From contig NC_133494.1 in NCBI RefSeq assembly GCF_025370935.1, positions 13,665,575 through 13,729,574 on the forward strand: a DNA stretch of 64,000 nt. The letters are read 5' to 3'. The position numbers and the translations under genes were made by a program. The notes beneath the pieces were generated by a model that made no database searches, had not been told where the DNA came from, and saw only the letters and a list, made by a program, of their open reading frames with translations. The stretch is from Choristoneura fumiferana (lineage: Eukaryota > Arthropoda > Insecta > Lepidoptera > Tortricidae). Positions 51,033-63,382 of this stretch are shown here, in pieces (the first letter of the stretch is position 1; each line of letters starts with the position of its first letter).

Positions 51033-51181
51033 GTGACAGACTATCTGGATATAATTAAGCAGCCTATGGATCTCGAGACCATGATGACCAAAGTGGACAT
51101 ACACAAATACAACTGCGCCAAAGAGTTTCTGGACGACATTGATCTCATCTGTGCGAATGCACTCGAATACAATCCGGACAG
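51033..51181 (+). pseudogene. Copy-2 bromodomain core exon
   Basis: Same 149 bases as exon 23, protein VTDYLDIIKQPMDLETMMTK onward unchanged, with silent differences (TTTCTG for TTCCTA). Splice sites intact. Confidence 0.9.
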
Positions 51182-52655
51182 GTCAGTATTGAAGATTTGA
51201 CGTTTCGCCTCGCGATTCGGTCCGAATCGTACCTATTGGTACGCTTTTTGATTTTGGTTATTGAATCGGAGAACATGTCATGCTTGGCATTATTTTCATC
51301 TTTCACAGTGTACCTCATTTTTCTCATACTAATCGGAAAGATTTGCACGTCTGTGTCATGTATTTATGTTTAAGAGTAAGATACGATTTATTTTTTGTAA
51401 CATTTTTTTCAAATTTTGTGTCTTATGCCAGTACTGTTAAATTATGTTGAAACCTCTTTTTTTCTTCCACATTGCCATGCCGCCATTCAAAGGGCTAGAG
51501 GGATGTATAGGTATGGAGATATACAATATACTGCTGTAGTGATCGTAATATATGTACAAGTGTATGAGACGTTATTTATGTAATTTACATCCTCTAACCT
51601 TTTGTAAAATATTTTTGTCATATGTATTTTATTGTAGCTTTGAAATATCATGTTGTATAATTAGTTCACGTAGATCAGAAACACAAAATAAATTATAAGA
51701 GAAATAGAAATACAACGCGAGCTAAAGAAGACGCCTACTTATAAGGCTAAAGAGCCATATATTTATTTTCCCCGCTCAGTCTGTATGAATCTCTAGTTTA
51801 GTTTTTTGATCAAATAACTTTTGTTAAAATTTCCTTTTTATGTATTTATTTGTTTTACTTTTTTCTTTATTTTTTTTAAATACGTGATTTGATTTTGTTA
51901 TTTAAATTTCTTCTCATCGTAAAATGCTAACTTATTTAATTGATTGAATCAGGCTTTACTTTGCGAAGGTCAATGAACTAAAACAATTACTCTGCACACC
52001 CGCGGCCTTTCTATGCAACAAATGTGACGTGTGATGTGTGAGTATGAACTCTGGTTGAGTTCGAAACGCGTCAGCGTAGTGTGGTGGTAGTGATAGTTGG
52101 GTTCTTACAGCGTGGAGGTCGAGGAACTGCATGACACACTGTTGCACACACGTGGCTATAGTAAGGTCGCGGGTGAGCAAAGTAATTGGTTATACTCTTA
52201 GTTTATTAAAATACAATGTGACATAGCAACGACGTTCCCAACAGAACGTCGTCCGACAAGCAGATACGTCACGAGGCGTGCTCGCTGCGCGATCATGCGC
52301 ACGCGCTGATCGACGTGGAAATGGACAGCGACTTCGAGCTAGAATGCCAGGAGATCGCGCGGAGGCGCAACGATGAGGGCACTGCCGCTGACAATGATCT
52401 GCCTGACTTTATATATACCGCTTCTAACTTGGGTGAGTACTATGACAAAGCACTCGTAACGAGAGTTGCCTTTAGCTTTGGTCTTAATATTTTGTGATTA
52501 CCATGTACATGTGTTGTATGTTTTTCAATTGTTTTCGTCTTTTCCTTTTCTCTTGTAGGAACCTACATAAATCGACGTAAAAAGTATGTTTAGTCAAATC
52601 ATTGCACAAAAATAATACTGTATTTGACAACTCTTGAATTTGCTATATCCTATTT

Positions 52656-52777
52656 CTTCTTCTTCAGCGCGTTTTCGCCCACCGTTGGGCATACGCCTCT
52701 CCAGCCTTTCTCCACCCGGATCGACTATCCGTCTCTCTCTTCCAGACGGGTCCTGTCATATCCTGTCAGGTCCTGTA
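52656..52777. mobile_element. Short retro-insertion with 11-bp target duplication (copy 2 only)
   Basis: Flanked by ATATCCTATTT at 52645-52655 and 52778-52788. The insert begins CTTCTTCTTCAGCGCG, the complement of a GAA-type tail, so it lies in reverse orientation. Copy 1 has a single ATATCCTATTT at about 44,759, the empty site. Confidence 0.9.
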
Positions 52778-55700
52778 ATATCCTATTTAGGCCAATCAAA
52801 CTATAATTTTTCGAAAAATTAGTTTCCACCGTACTCGAAGTCTTTGTTACGAACAGTGCTGATTTTTTCTGCCATAAAACTGTCATGCAGTTTGGTAGAT
52901 AATAAAAAAATCACTATTAAAAAAAAACATGTAATCCGCGTTTGCCCAATTCCAGGGTGAGGGCATAACTTTTGTAAGCCAAATAACTACAGTTTTTTGC
53001 TTGTAGTTCGAAAACGGTACTCCCGACGGAAATATCACTCCGTTTAATATTAGAGAATGTTAAACTGTGCGTCGAATGAGCCTTGAAAACTTCAAATTCG
53101 GTACAGCCTAAATCACAAGTTAGAAAACGTGAAAAGGGTCTGCAGGCTAAGCGAACGAGTGGACTCGGCGATGGATTTAGTCATTCTATCATATGGTTTA
53201 CTAGCCAACGCCCTTACATACCCTCTGCTTGAGAAGCCATAGTTCAACCCACTAGGCTATGTATGACTGTTTTAACTATGTAGAGTTTATTCGCAGCACG
53301 TCTGGACAGCACGACGGAAGGCAAAAACCAGCGGACACCGCTCGATAAGGAATGTGTGAAACGCAAGCGACGACGCATCAACGCCTGGTCGAAGGGGCTC
53401 GTCGTCAAACGGCAGAAAACGCAAAAGGTAAATCCTAATAATATTCTAAACCAGGGCTTCCGAACCTTTTGGCAGATATGGGCCACATAGTGAAAAAAAA
53501 AAGATAAGCCCGCCTTGTAAGATAATTTTGTACCTATTGTAGGTAAGTACTGTACGTGATATGAAATGGTATGCAAGCGAGTGTAATTTGGATGAGCAAA
53601 CAAAAGGTTCTATTAAAAATGATTTTTTAACAAATCTTTTTTTTATTTCCTCCAATAGAGTTTTAAAGAGTCGATACTGCAAATCACCGATGAGGAGTCT
53701 AAGGAGAACAAGCCTATGATCACTTCGACGCCGATGACCAACGGCGCCTCCAGCTCGGGCTCCGATGACGACGCGCCGCTGCGGCCGCGCGCTGACGACG
53801 CGCTGCACCCAACCGGCGCCGCTAACAATCTAAGGGACAGGTGCGTTACCGACACTCGAGGGCTGATCCGGCGTCACATGGTCAAATTCTATGGCCTCCT
53901 GGCTATATCCTGGCTGGTTACATTTCGTTGGAACGTTGAATGTTTGCTTATGTTTATCATAATATATCAGTAGATAGTAAAAGAGACTTGTTAGTGTACA
54001 TTCGGAGGAAGCATTCGGGGAAACATAATTATTGCATTTTAAACGAGTCGATAATAATGTAAGGTTTTGTTGCTACTCAAAATGTCACCAACCAAGGGTT
54101 ATTAATTATGGCATGTAAGTTACATTACTTTGTAAAATTAGCATGTATACAATCTCTTTGGAGTTGACTGTACGCTGACGCTCGATAACGACGTCCTGGT
54201 AATAAAAACATTTTTTTTTTCTAAATTTCAGCCCAGCGAAGTCAACAGAAAAAGCGCCAGCAAAATCATCACCAAAGAAACGAAATTCAGGGCACGAAAC
54301 ATCCAGTAGGGGTGAGTTATGATTAGATGATAGTGGTATGTGACCTATGATAATTTGAACTGACGACATCGCGCCAGTTGCGGGCAAGCGATGGTGCAGG
54401 TGGCGTGTTATCGTTCATTGTGGCGTTCTAAAGGGGGAGCTAATTTAGCAGTGGTGTCTTCCGCCTGATGTTGACGATGCTATTATTATTCAGTGGTTAT
54501 TTGAGTGCATTATTTACAAACAAAACTTCTACGCTCTCCATAACTTTTGAGATTTTTTATATTATTCACCAACGAGATAGACGGATGACCTTAGGGGCTA
54601 TTGCGAAATTCGAGAATCGAAGTTCGTGTCGTACCGTCGTTCTCACTCTCGTATTAAACAATATAAGCGTCAGCGGGAAGGCAAGATACGAAGTTCGATT
54701 CTGGTTAAAGCCACGTGTTCACGGTGGATGCGGGCCGCTTTTAACCGAAGCAACTGGATGTCTGTGAGGGAGGGCTAATATCATGATGACGATAAATTTT
54801 TTTTTACAGATCCGGAAAAAGTACTGATAAATAAGACTGAACTAGATAACATTCTATATAAGAACGCGAAAGCCTTGCGCGCTATCGGCCTAGAAGCCTT
54901 GTTGGACCTCCACGCTCAGCTGAGTGCGGTACTGCGTCAGTTCTCGCACACGCACGACAGAACCAAGCTGCCGGTCGAGTACCATAACGTGGTCGCCAGG
55001 TACGTGCAGCTGAGCAGAAAGTGAACCAAAGTTAAGTCCTGTTGTCATTTATGTCGATGATTTTATAGTTTTGCTAAACAAAAGTTGTCATTTATGTCGA
55101 TGATTTTCTAGTTTGTGAACAAACTATGTTTTGATTGTTTATTTATTGGTGTCGATACATAAACTTGCCTTAATCTTCAAAAGTTGGTATTGTATTTTGA
55201 GATACATATATCAGTTATACAGAGAATACATTACTCTACCAATTTTCATGAATTGAGACGACTTTTTTTATGTATCGACACATTTTTTTTTGATAATTGG
55301 TACAACGATATATATAACAAGGAAGATAATTTTGTTGAGCAGTATTTGCAATTCTTCCGATTTTCACACGTCGTCTGCATCTTAAAAATACACCGTGTAT
55401 ATAGACCATAACAATAGGGATATTGACGCCATTAAAAAATAATTCGAAGCCACGGCTCCAGTCAAAAAACGCTTTTTAAGCCCTGAAAACTAGATTAATT
55501 TTCGATTTACTGTAAAATTAGATTTTTTGTTGCTTTAAAACAAATAAATAGTTAGTTGATTGAGTTCGCGAACAAATAGCGACTTATGACGTCATAAGTC
55601 GCTGTTGCCATTGAAACTATGGGAGAATTGTGTTTTGACAGCTCATAAAAAGTACGTCAGTTGATTGGTGGTGTCAACATCCCTATTCTACCCTTTGGTA

Positions 55701-57262
55701 AATGTCTCCTGATATTTCGAATTCTAGTAATGCGGAAAAAATATTTGAACCAGTAAACTGCATAGTATTATTTGGCAGTAAGAAGGAAAGAGTCATAAGT
55801 GACGTGAATAAGTTACCATTTTGTTTTACATCAAGGGCCCCTTAGTAGTAGCCTTTCCAATAATGGCTTATAAGGCTTGCGTTATGTAATATACTTACAT
55901 ATCAGATGTAATTTTTGACAATTTGACAGATCTGTTTGAAAAAAACGGGGTAGTTTTCGGACTCTTTTCATCTTCTATCAAATATTAGATTCGAAATTAA
56001 AATTGTAGGTAGTTGTGTTCAAATTTTGATCGAAATAGATAGTTCGAGATTTAATTTTAAAATAGTATTCATGTTTTATCGTAAATGCACTGCCATTCAA
56101 ATTGATTTAATTATATTACACAATACATTGTTATTTCATTGACATAAATAACAATAACAACAGGACTTTTAGGCTCGATGGATATCTACGATATAGGAAA
56201 ACGAAACGTAAGTTTATGTACGTAAGAATTTATATCGATTGTCATTGAGGTTGTAATTTATTGGAGTATTGAAGGGTGTCGTTATACTGGTTGCTCTAAG
56301 CATGTTTCTAATTCGTTTTTGTGTAATGTGGTGCGACATTCCGTTAAAATATTTTGTTAAATAAAAATACGTACACGCTTTCTTGTGGATAACGCTAGGG
56401 TAAATTGACAATTACTGACCACCTTTCAATAATTGGCCACAATAGAATTCATTATAGTATAAGGTGGCCAGTTATCGAAGGGTGGCCTGTTATTGACAGC
56501 TTGTACTAAAAATGATCTCTGTTTATTAGGTGACTCTATTCATTTTTAGTGTAAGGTGGCCAGTAATTGACGATTTACCCTAAACGCTCCCTCATCACAG
56601 TCTATTCACACCTGCTGAAATACAAGGAATTCATTGGTACTCGTGGGCAATGCATTTGTCAGATTTATAAAAAAAAATTGTGTCATAATGTGAATGGCTT
56701 CATTTCTGCATATGGGGTCAAATGTCATCTGCTGTGACAGAAACAGAATTAGTTGACAAACCACGGAGTCTTGCGGCTAATTTTGAAGAAGAAATCGCTA
56801 ATTTGAAGCCAGATGTTTTGCGCATCAATTTGTGGACATCAACTCCGGAGCTGGTCGTTTGAGGGAATGTTATAAATTATGCATCCTACATTAAAATAAT
56901 AAATATAAAAACAGATTTTTTTATCAATTTTAACAAAATGGTAGTCGATTCACATTATGACATTACTTTGACGCCACTTTGTATAAAGCGTGTATTTAAA
57001 AATGTTATGTATCTAACCCGCGCACGAACTGATCTATATGTGAAGAGACAGAATCGTTAGAATAATCGGAATAGAAAAAAGTAAGAGGAAATGTCATACA
57101 TAAGTCCTGAGGCCTTAAGGTGCGGCCACATGCAGTCGCTCGACGCACGTTTCGAGCGTCACATCTGGTCACGTGATATATTCTCGTAGCGACAAAGCTG
57201 AAAATGTCTATCGCTGAAAAAAGACTTCTTCAATTTCGGCAAAAAAAAACACTTTTTTGTTG

Positions 57263-57928
57263 TTTTCATTCACTCCAATTTCTTTTATTTGCGCTGTCAC
57301 GACTGCTACTAATTGAGATTCGGAAATCAGCTTCCAAAAGCAAGGTCATTCCTGCACCTTGACGCTGCTGTTTGATCGTTGGCGACTATATCTTTTGAAC
57401 CGGTAGCATAATTAGAAATCTACGGCAGCGGTATATCATTGAGTCTTATACAGTTATGTAAATAATGTATACAATGAGCTGCCACCTAGCATAGAAATGC
57501 GGAAAGATAATTGACAGGCGTTTATAAAAAAAGCAGCCGATAGATGTCTCTTAATTATTGCATAGTAAAATGAACTCTATGCGAAAGCGTTTAGATTGAA
57601 CACCACTAAATACATAGCTACGGATGCTACTCGAATTGTGAAATTCAAATTTAATAGCGAAATTGACTTATTTATGACCAGCGAGTCTCGTTGATATGCC
57701 ATTTCCTCTAGTTTTTTTCTATGCCGCGCTGCAGATTTATTTACATAATGCGGGAAATACATGCGTTACTTACATACAGTTGCGGCCGCGCAGTGTAACG
57801 CAACTCGCATGATATTTTTCGCACCGTGTAAAAGAGGCTTAGTTTTGGAAGAATTTATTTTCATTCCAATGACATTTAAAATTAATGAATTGAAATATCT
57901 AGTGGAGACTACTCACTATTAAAAGAAA
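57263..57928. other. Single-copy flank, no gene seen
   Basis: The first ~120 bases continue the repeat also found at 16,480-16,580 (CACGACTGCTACTAATTGAG). The rest is AT-rich. Open frames here show no recognisable content. Confidence 0.45.
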
Positions 57929-58180
57929 AAACCGGCCAAGTGCGAGTCGGACTCGCGCACCGAGGGCTCCGTATTATTATTATTATCGTACGGCCTTTCA
58001 AATACAAGTCCTGCGTTTCTTATAAAACTAAATGTAAATTATTTAACCGAGGTACAAATATTTTCATTACCTTTTCGCAATTTTTCCTATATCTTGAGAG
58101 AAAGGGTGTTGACAGACAGACAGACGGACAGTAAAGTGATCCTGTAAGGCTTCCGTTTTTTCCTTTTGAGGTACGGAACC
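57929..58180 (+). repeat. Dispersed lepidopteran repeat (CCGGCCAAGTGCGAGTCGG family)
   Basis: Starts AAAACCGGCCAAGTGCGAGT and ends TTTTGAGGTACGGAACC, with a GACAGACAGACAGACGGACA stretch between. A very common lepidopteran repeat by recognition. Confidence 0.7.
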
Positions 58181-59985
58181 TTAAAAGTAAAGTTCACTTA
58201 GTAAGTTTATCGATTTTGATATATGTACGAGCTTCTTAAAACGAGTAACGATATTCATTTCAAATATTTACTTTAAATGTTAGTGAAATGGAAATAAGCC
58301 CTTTTACAGCCAGACAGTTTCATTTTAATATTTAGATGTGGGTGATCTTAAATTATTATAAACACTGCCTAAGCACTAATTAAGTATTAATAAGTGTTAA
58401 ACGAATCGTAAGAAAATCCTACTAACCATTCCTAATTAGCCAAATTATAAGTGAAGCGTAAGTGAATTGATTCTAAGCTTGTTTTAAGTAGTAAACTCGA
58501 TTGTAACCTAAAAAAAATCGCTACACCGTACCATATAATAATCTCCAACGTCTCATACACAAAGACATAGGAGTTCCATAAGCTGTCTTTACGCTTTAAA
58601 GGCTGACTAGAATTATAAAAAACCTCGCCACTATTGCGGAAAACCAATAGAACTAATTTCTTGCACTGGTAACACTAAATTTCATCATCTGCCTATTGCT
58701 GTCAAAGTTAAACGTTGTTTGCGCGTGGTATTTTTAAGAAGTGTTATTTTGTGTTTGCGTGCCTTAAAATGCTGAAGATTATCCATAGCCTTGGAAGGAA
58801 AATAATTCACAATGTATAAAAGTATTTTTCATAGCAAAAGTCCGAGGGATAAGAAAATATTCCTTCAAATAACATCACTGACACCATTGTATAGTAAGTG
58901 TAAAGAATGTTGCAATATAAAACGTAGGATTCGATTTGTAGCATTCGAACATGGCGGATGTAGACAATATCTAATTTTGCTATTTCAGTTCGGCGATTAA
59001 CCTTAAAAGTGAACAGTGATCACAAAATTCTATATTTCTCTCGTGTCTGACATTTTTTAATGCGCAAGTTGTGTCCACGTGGTTTCTGGAATTTTACTAT
59101 CAAGTTGCAAAAACAACAACCACCGTACAACGTCTCACTCAAAGAGAGTTTACTTTGACACTGGCGAAACTGTCCTATTAATTAGGACAGTAAAGCCATA
59201 TTTTAAAGGAGAAGAATATAAAACGTAGAAGTGCTGCCCTCGCGTCAGGTTTTTTTATATTCCTGGTCAGCCTTTACGGGTTCATACGCATTTGTACTCC
59301 GTATAGCAGCCATTTTCAAAATGTGCTTCACGGAGAGCTCCGCAGAAGTTCTGTCCATAATCTTAATAAATAGTATGAAGCCGTTAGTGAAAACGGCGCA
59401 ACTGCGTCGTAGTTATAATATTGCAGTTGAGTTTTGTTCTATTTTAGGGTTAAAGATTGCAGTATGAAAAAGTGAAAACTTTAGGTTAGAATTCGGTTTA
59501 GGTACTTTATCTTTAGACTTGTTAGAATCAATTCACTTCAACGCTATTGTCTATCTCGCTCGCTATACCGTTGTCAGAGGGACGGGGAATCATTGTTGAA
59601 TTCAACATACGGTGAAAAATATCAATGTAATAACCTCAGTAAATGTAGCTAGAGCAGTAAATAAGTACCAAATTACAGTTTTTTTTTTGTATTACAAATC
59701 CGAACCGGTTTAATCATGTGAATTCTTGTGAAACTCACTCTAGCTCTAAACTAGGCAAGTTGAGACAAGTGTACTCAATTTATGCCTCGTTGGATTCATG
59801 TAGAGCTAACAGAAATAACTTAAAAAAAAATACAAAAATATGATCTTAAATGTTGTATCTATAAGCTGCCAAGTTTAGGGCTAGAGGAGTCTGTTTGCAT
59901 GTTACATAGCTCAGATTCATTTGATAAGTATATAAAGTAACTTATTCGAGAACACAGAAAAACTTCGTTGTGAGTACTGATCACT
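58181..59985. other. Intergenic, nothing recognised
   Basis: AT-rich. A 78-codon frame at 59231-59467 lies in sequence that looks repeat-like (TTCACGGAGAGCTCCGCAGA) and shows no known domain. Confidence 0.4.
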
Positions 59986-60220
59986 GAGCTTGTGCACACT
60001 AGCGTTTTTGCCGGCGGTTTCTCGGCGGAGCCAGAACGCGGCGCGCACGCGGCGTACACGCGCGCGATATCCGCGATTATTCGCCTGCGTGCCTATCGCA
60101 TGGACGCGCGATTAAGCCACGTACCTGCGTTCGCGTCCGCGGCGCCGCGCAGGACGCTGCGATTAAGCCACGTACGCAGCGTCTATGCGCGCGCAAGCTG
60201 CACAAAGTGTGCACAAGCTC
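59986..60220. mobile_element. GC-rich MITE, 235 bp
   Basis: Perfect inverted ends GAGCTTGTGCACACT and AGTGTGCACAAGCTC. The interior is CpG-rich (GCGCGCACGCGGCGTACACG) and contains the direct repeat GCGATTAAGCCACGTAC twice. It explains the open frames around 60,000-60,370. Confidence 0.8.
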
Positions 60221-61345
60221 TCAAGTTAGTGTGTATGATTGTTTTCAATTACCAAGCCCAGTCTCATTTTCGTGATGTATTCTGTGTTCTCGTTGTTGGT
60301 AGAAATTTAAAAAGAAAAATTAGTCCATTTATTGCTTTAGTTATATTTTACAGTACAGTGTATTATATATAGGTTAGGTCGTATCCAAATAGTTTGCCCA
60401 CTGCTCTGTGATATATAGTGGAGATGTAAGGTGTAACTAATTATAATCAATCGCTTATATTTTAAATTCATTGCTCAGCATCGCCTGGCTCTTTGTCACT
60501 ACCGTAAAATATTAATATTTCATTGACATTTAAATGTATCAGTTTATATTAAATTTATACCACTGTGACAGTAAGGATATTATTAAGTTTCTAGTTTTGT
60601 ACTTTTTGATTTGTAATCATATTTTCACCACTTATTAATAAACAGAAATAAAGTCACTACTTTCAAAAAAACCCGTATCTCAAATCAATATGTAAACTTA
60701 AGTAAATCTTGAAGTGAACATAGGAAATTTCACTTAGTAAGATTGTAGATTGTGAGATACGCGCTGTTTTAGAAATATCACACGTTTTCTTGAATCGTGG
60801 TCACTTTAGTTAACATTTACATATAAAAATATTTCAAACGATTTGGCTTCTTAGGCTAACAATGATTTCGGTATTTAAATTTAGTGACCGAATAATTTAA
60901 TTAGCAAAATTATTTAACTTAATTACGGATTGAATAACTTTAATTAATGAGTGTTTATTATTTAGACTAATAATCGATTCTGGCGATATTTCAAGGTTTA
61001 GTTCTTAAAATGAGTAAGGTTTAGTGAAACGCGTATTTAAATTGTTAAAAACTACTTTTTTTATATTTGGAAGCTAGAAGACACGTTGGTCTTCATGCTG
61101 TTGTTACTTAAAGAACGAGTCATAGTACCGAAAAAGACATTCAGCCGAAATGACTTAGCAAATATTGTAGTAAAATATGTCGGGTTAAATCTATGCGAAA
61201 ATCACAAAGTAACAGATTGCCTGAATGTCCTATCCTGTACTAAATAATCTAACTTCTGCACTGAAATACGTTAGTGAGTATTATTAATTGTATGAGTATT
61301 GATTTCGATATGATTTTAAAACGGAACACGGTTCTAATCATTTCA
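60221..61345. other. Intergenic, nothing recognised
   Basis: Strongly AT-rich, no supported gene or repeat. Confidence 0.45.
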
Positions 61346-61510
61346 GGCCTACGCTAGCTAACGCGGGTGCACGGAGCGGGCGCACGCTTGCGGGTGTGGG
61401 TGCAGGTACAGTCCGTTGCCGCGTGCAGTTATCGCTGCTCATAGGTACTTACTATTTTTCAAAATGCGTCCACCCGCTCCGTGCAAAACGCGTCAGCGAA
61501 GGCCCTTATA
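61346..61510. mobile_element. MITE with imperfect GC-rich ends
   Basis: GGCCTACGCTAGCTAACGCG ... GTGCACGGAGCGGG at the left and CCCGCTCCGTGCAAAACGCG ... GCGAAGGCCC at the right are inverted with mismatches. Confidence 0.6.
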
Positions 61511-63295
61511 GTTGAAATATCCTGGGTGCTGATTTGAAAATTTATTTGTAAATTTTCATTCATTTTGATTGCTGTTGTACTTATGGAAAGTCTCGAGTGG
61601 CTTGTTTCAGAGTGCAGTTTGAAATCTTAGTTTATTATCTTTGGAAAGTTGTTTTCTTTTTGTAACTATTAGATTCGATGGTCCATGAAATGAACAAAAT
61701 AGGCTCATTGGAATTACCCACGAATCATTCGGAGAGATCGTGGAAGTAGGTAGGTATTTATTTAATTGTATTTTATTTATTGACGATGCTGTATTCATTG
61801 ATGTTTTTTATATTAGATAACATTTACGATACAAATTAAATTGTTCTCAATACACAGTAGAGACGAAGTCATTTTTTTCATAAATCAATACACTTTCTTT
61901 CGATAATTTGTTATGAAAATCGCATAGGTAGGTACTTAATGTATCCGAACAATTCGTTCTTGTAATTTTGTATTAATAATTATTTATTTGGTAATTAAAC
62001 AATGTTATGAGTACTTTGTAACTTAACAGTTATTACTTCTGCAGGTTGTTGATAATAATGAAATGAACTTAGTAGTTGTAGAGGTAATAATGGTTAGGCG
62101 AGTCCTATGTCAAATAACTTTAAAGCAGTGTGATATTGAAGGAATAAACGCAACAATATGTAGCGAAATACAAAAAAATAGTTACCTCGTTCCGCATAGG
62201 AATAAAATACATTATAATAATAGAACGATACGAATTACAGGAAAAGCCATAGATTATATCACAATCCGTAAACGTTTTGAATCTGTTATGTAAAAAATAT
62301 GGCATTGATTTTGTAGTTCTAATCTGTCCTGTTATTTTTTGATTGGTGCCATATTTTTTGCGTACGGATTGTTATAAACGATTCTGCTTGCATTTGCTCA
62401 ATTGCGAGTATGTTCTTTTGTTAACACTGTATCCACCGTTAGTGTATAATTTTGTATGTATAAAAATTATATTTAATGAAACTGAATATAAAAGGGTACG
62501 ATTTCATGTGATATCAGTTTGTTGTTTTATTTCTGCGATACGGTTGGAACGCGAGTCGTTTTCACCTTTGCCGCTCAATACAGTCAAAGGCATAAATATG
62601 TCTTAGTGTCAAATATACACCGACCATAACTTTGGGCCTATGCAGAGCAGTGGTACTTATATACGGCCCCCAGCCTATTGGGAGGGTGCAAAGTACTAGG
62701 TGGGGGTGATTAAATCTATCGCAGCGCTCATAGTGGCCAAAAGTAGAAATAGATCTGGCTCTGTCATCTGTCATACTCATATGAATCTGTCATTAACAAA
62801 GCAATTTGTATAGACTTTAACTACCTAATTTTAGAATAGATGATGATGCGAGATTGAACTATTGAACACTGTCCTTGTTTTGTTCTTAATTCCTCTACAT
62901 CTCGGACATGTCCAGCAACAGTTTTCCTTATGAAACAGTTTGTGGTTGAAATTTTATATTGAGTGATACTCACAAAACCGGTCTTCAAAATGAGTATCAT
63001 TTTGATCTGAAAACGATATTTAATTTATTACTAGCGATATAAGAACAATTATATAATTTTACTTTTATTCCAAGAAACCCTTTATCTTTTTGTTTTACAG
63101 TAAAAGTCATGAAATATACACACTTTTTGAATAAATTTTACTTACCTCATTTAATTTTAATGACCAAAAATGAATTCACAACCTTTTGTCCACCCAAATC
63201 ATGGTATCACAGTAATTTTGTATTAAAAATTAATACGTTATAGGTTTGATTTTTGTCACAATGTCGCGATGAAATTTCAAAACGTCAAGAGCATC
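61511..63295. other. Intergenic, nothing recognised
   Basis: AT-rich with a small repeat-like patch at 62,620-62,700. A 76-codon frame at 62063-62293 has no recognisable domain and AT-driven composition; I do not call it a gene. Confidence 0.4.
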
Positions 63296-63382
63296 AGAGC
63301 CATAAAAGTTTCGGACGCTAGGTGGCGCTGATGTCGTGCACAGAGCCAATATAAAGGCTGGGATGATGATGATGATGATCGA
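63296..63382 (+). repeat. SINE 3'-end remnant with GATG tail
   Basis: GCACAGAGCCAATATAAAGG, then GCTGGGATGATGATGATG. Resembles the 3' end of the SINE at 10676 in degraded form. Confidence 0.5.

Larger units (their letters stand above)
49899..55024 (+). pseudogene. ATAD2: Second copy of ATAD2 exons 21-28 (partial, no 5' part)
   Basis: Exons: 49899-49962 (5' cut by the gap), 50312-50480, 51033-51181, 52245-52432, 53297-53427, 53659-53840, 54232-54311 and 54810-55024 with its TGA stop. Splice sites match copy 1 throughout. There is no promoter or AAA1 in front, so it cannot make a full protein on its own. The first bromodomain exon is frameshifted. Most likely an allelic copy misplaced by assembly; a true partial duplication is the alternative. 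Confidence 0.88.
49899..57262. repeat. Copy 2 of the ~7.6-kb duplicated segment
   Basis: Starts within the ATAD2 exon-21 equivalent and runs to the CACTTTTTTG repeat sequence, beyond which the sequence is single-copy in this window. Nearly identical to 42029-49852, with scattered substitutions and indels. Confidence 0.95.

Noticed and set aside
42029..57262. Two complete, separate ATAD2 paralogues
   Set aside because: The second copy has only the last eight exons, begins at an assembly gap in mid-exon and has no promoter or AAA1 domain.
59992..60372. 126-codon frame in a CpG-rich patch
   Set aside because: Explained by the GC-rich MITE 59986-60220 with perfect inverted ends; no start context or domain.
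62063..62293. Small gene of 76 codons
   Set aside because: AT-driven composition, no domain, no splice support, overlapping antisense frame of similar length.
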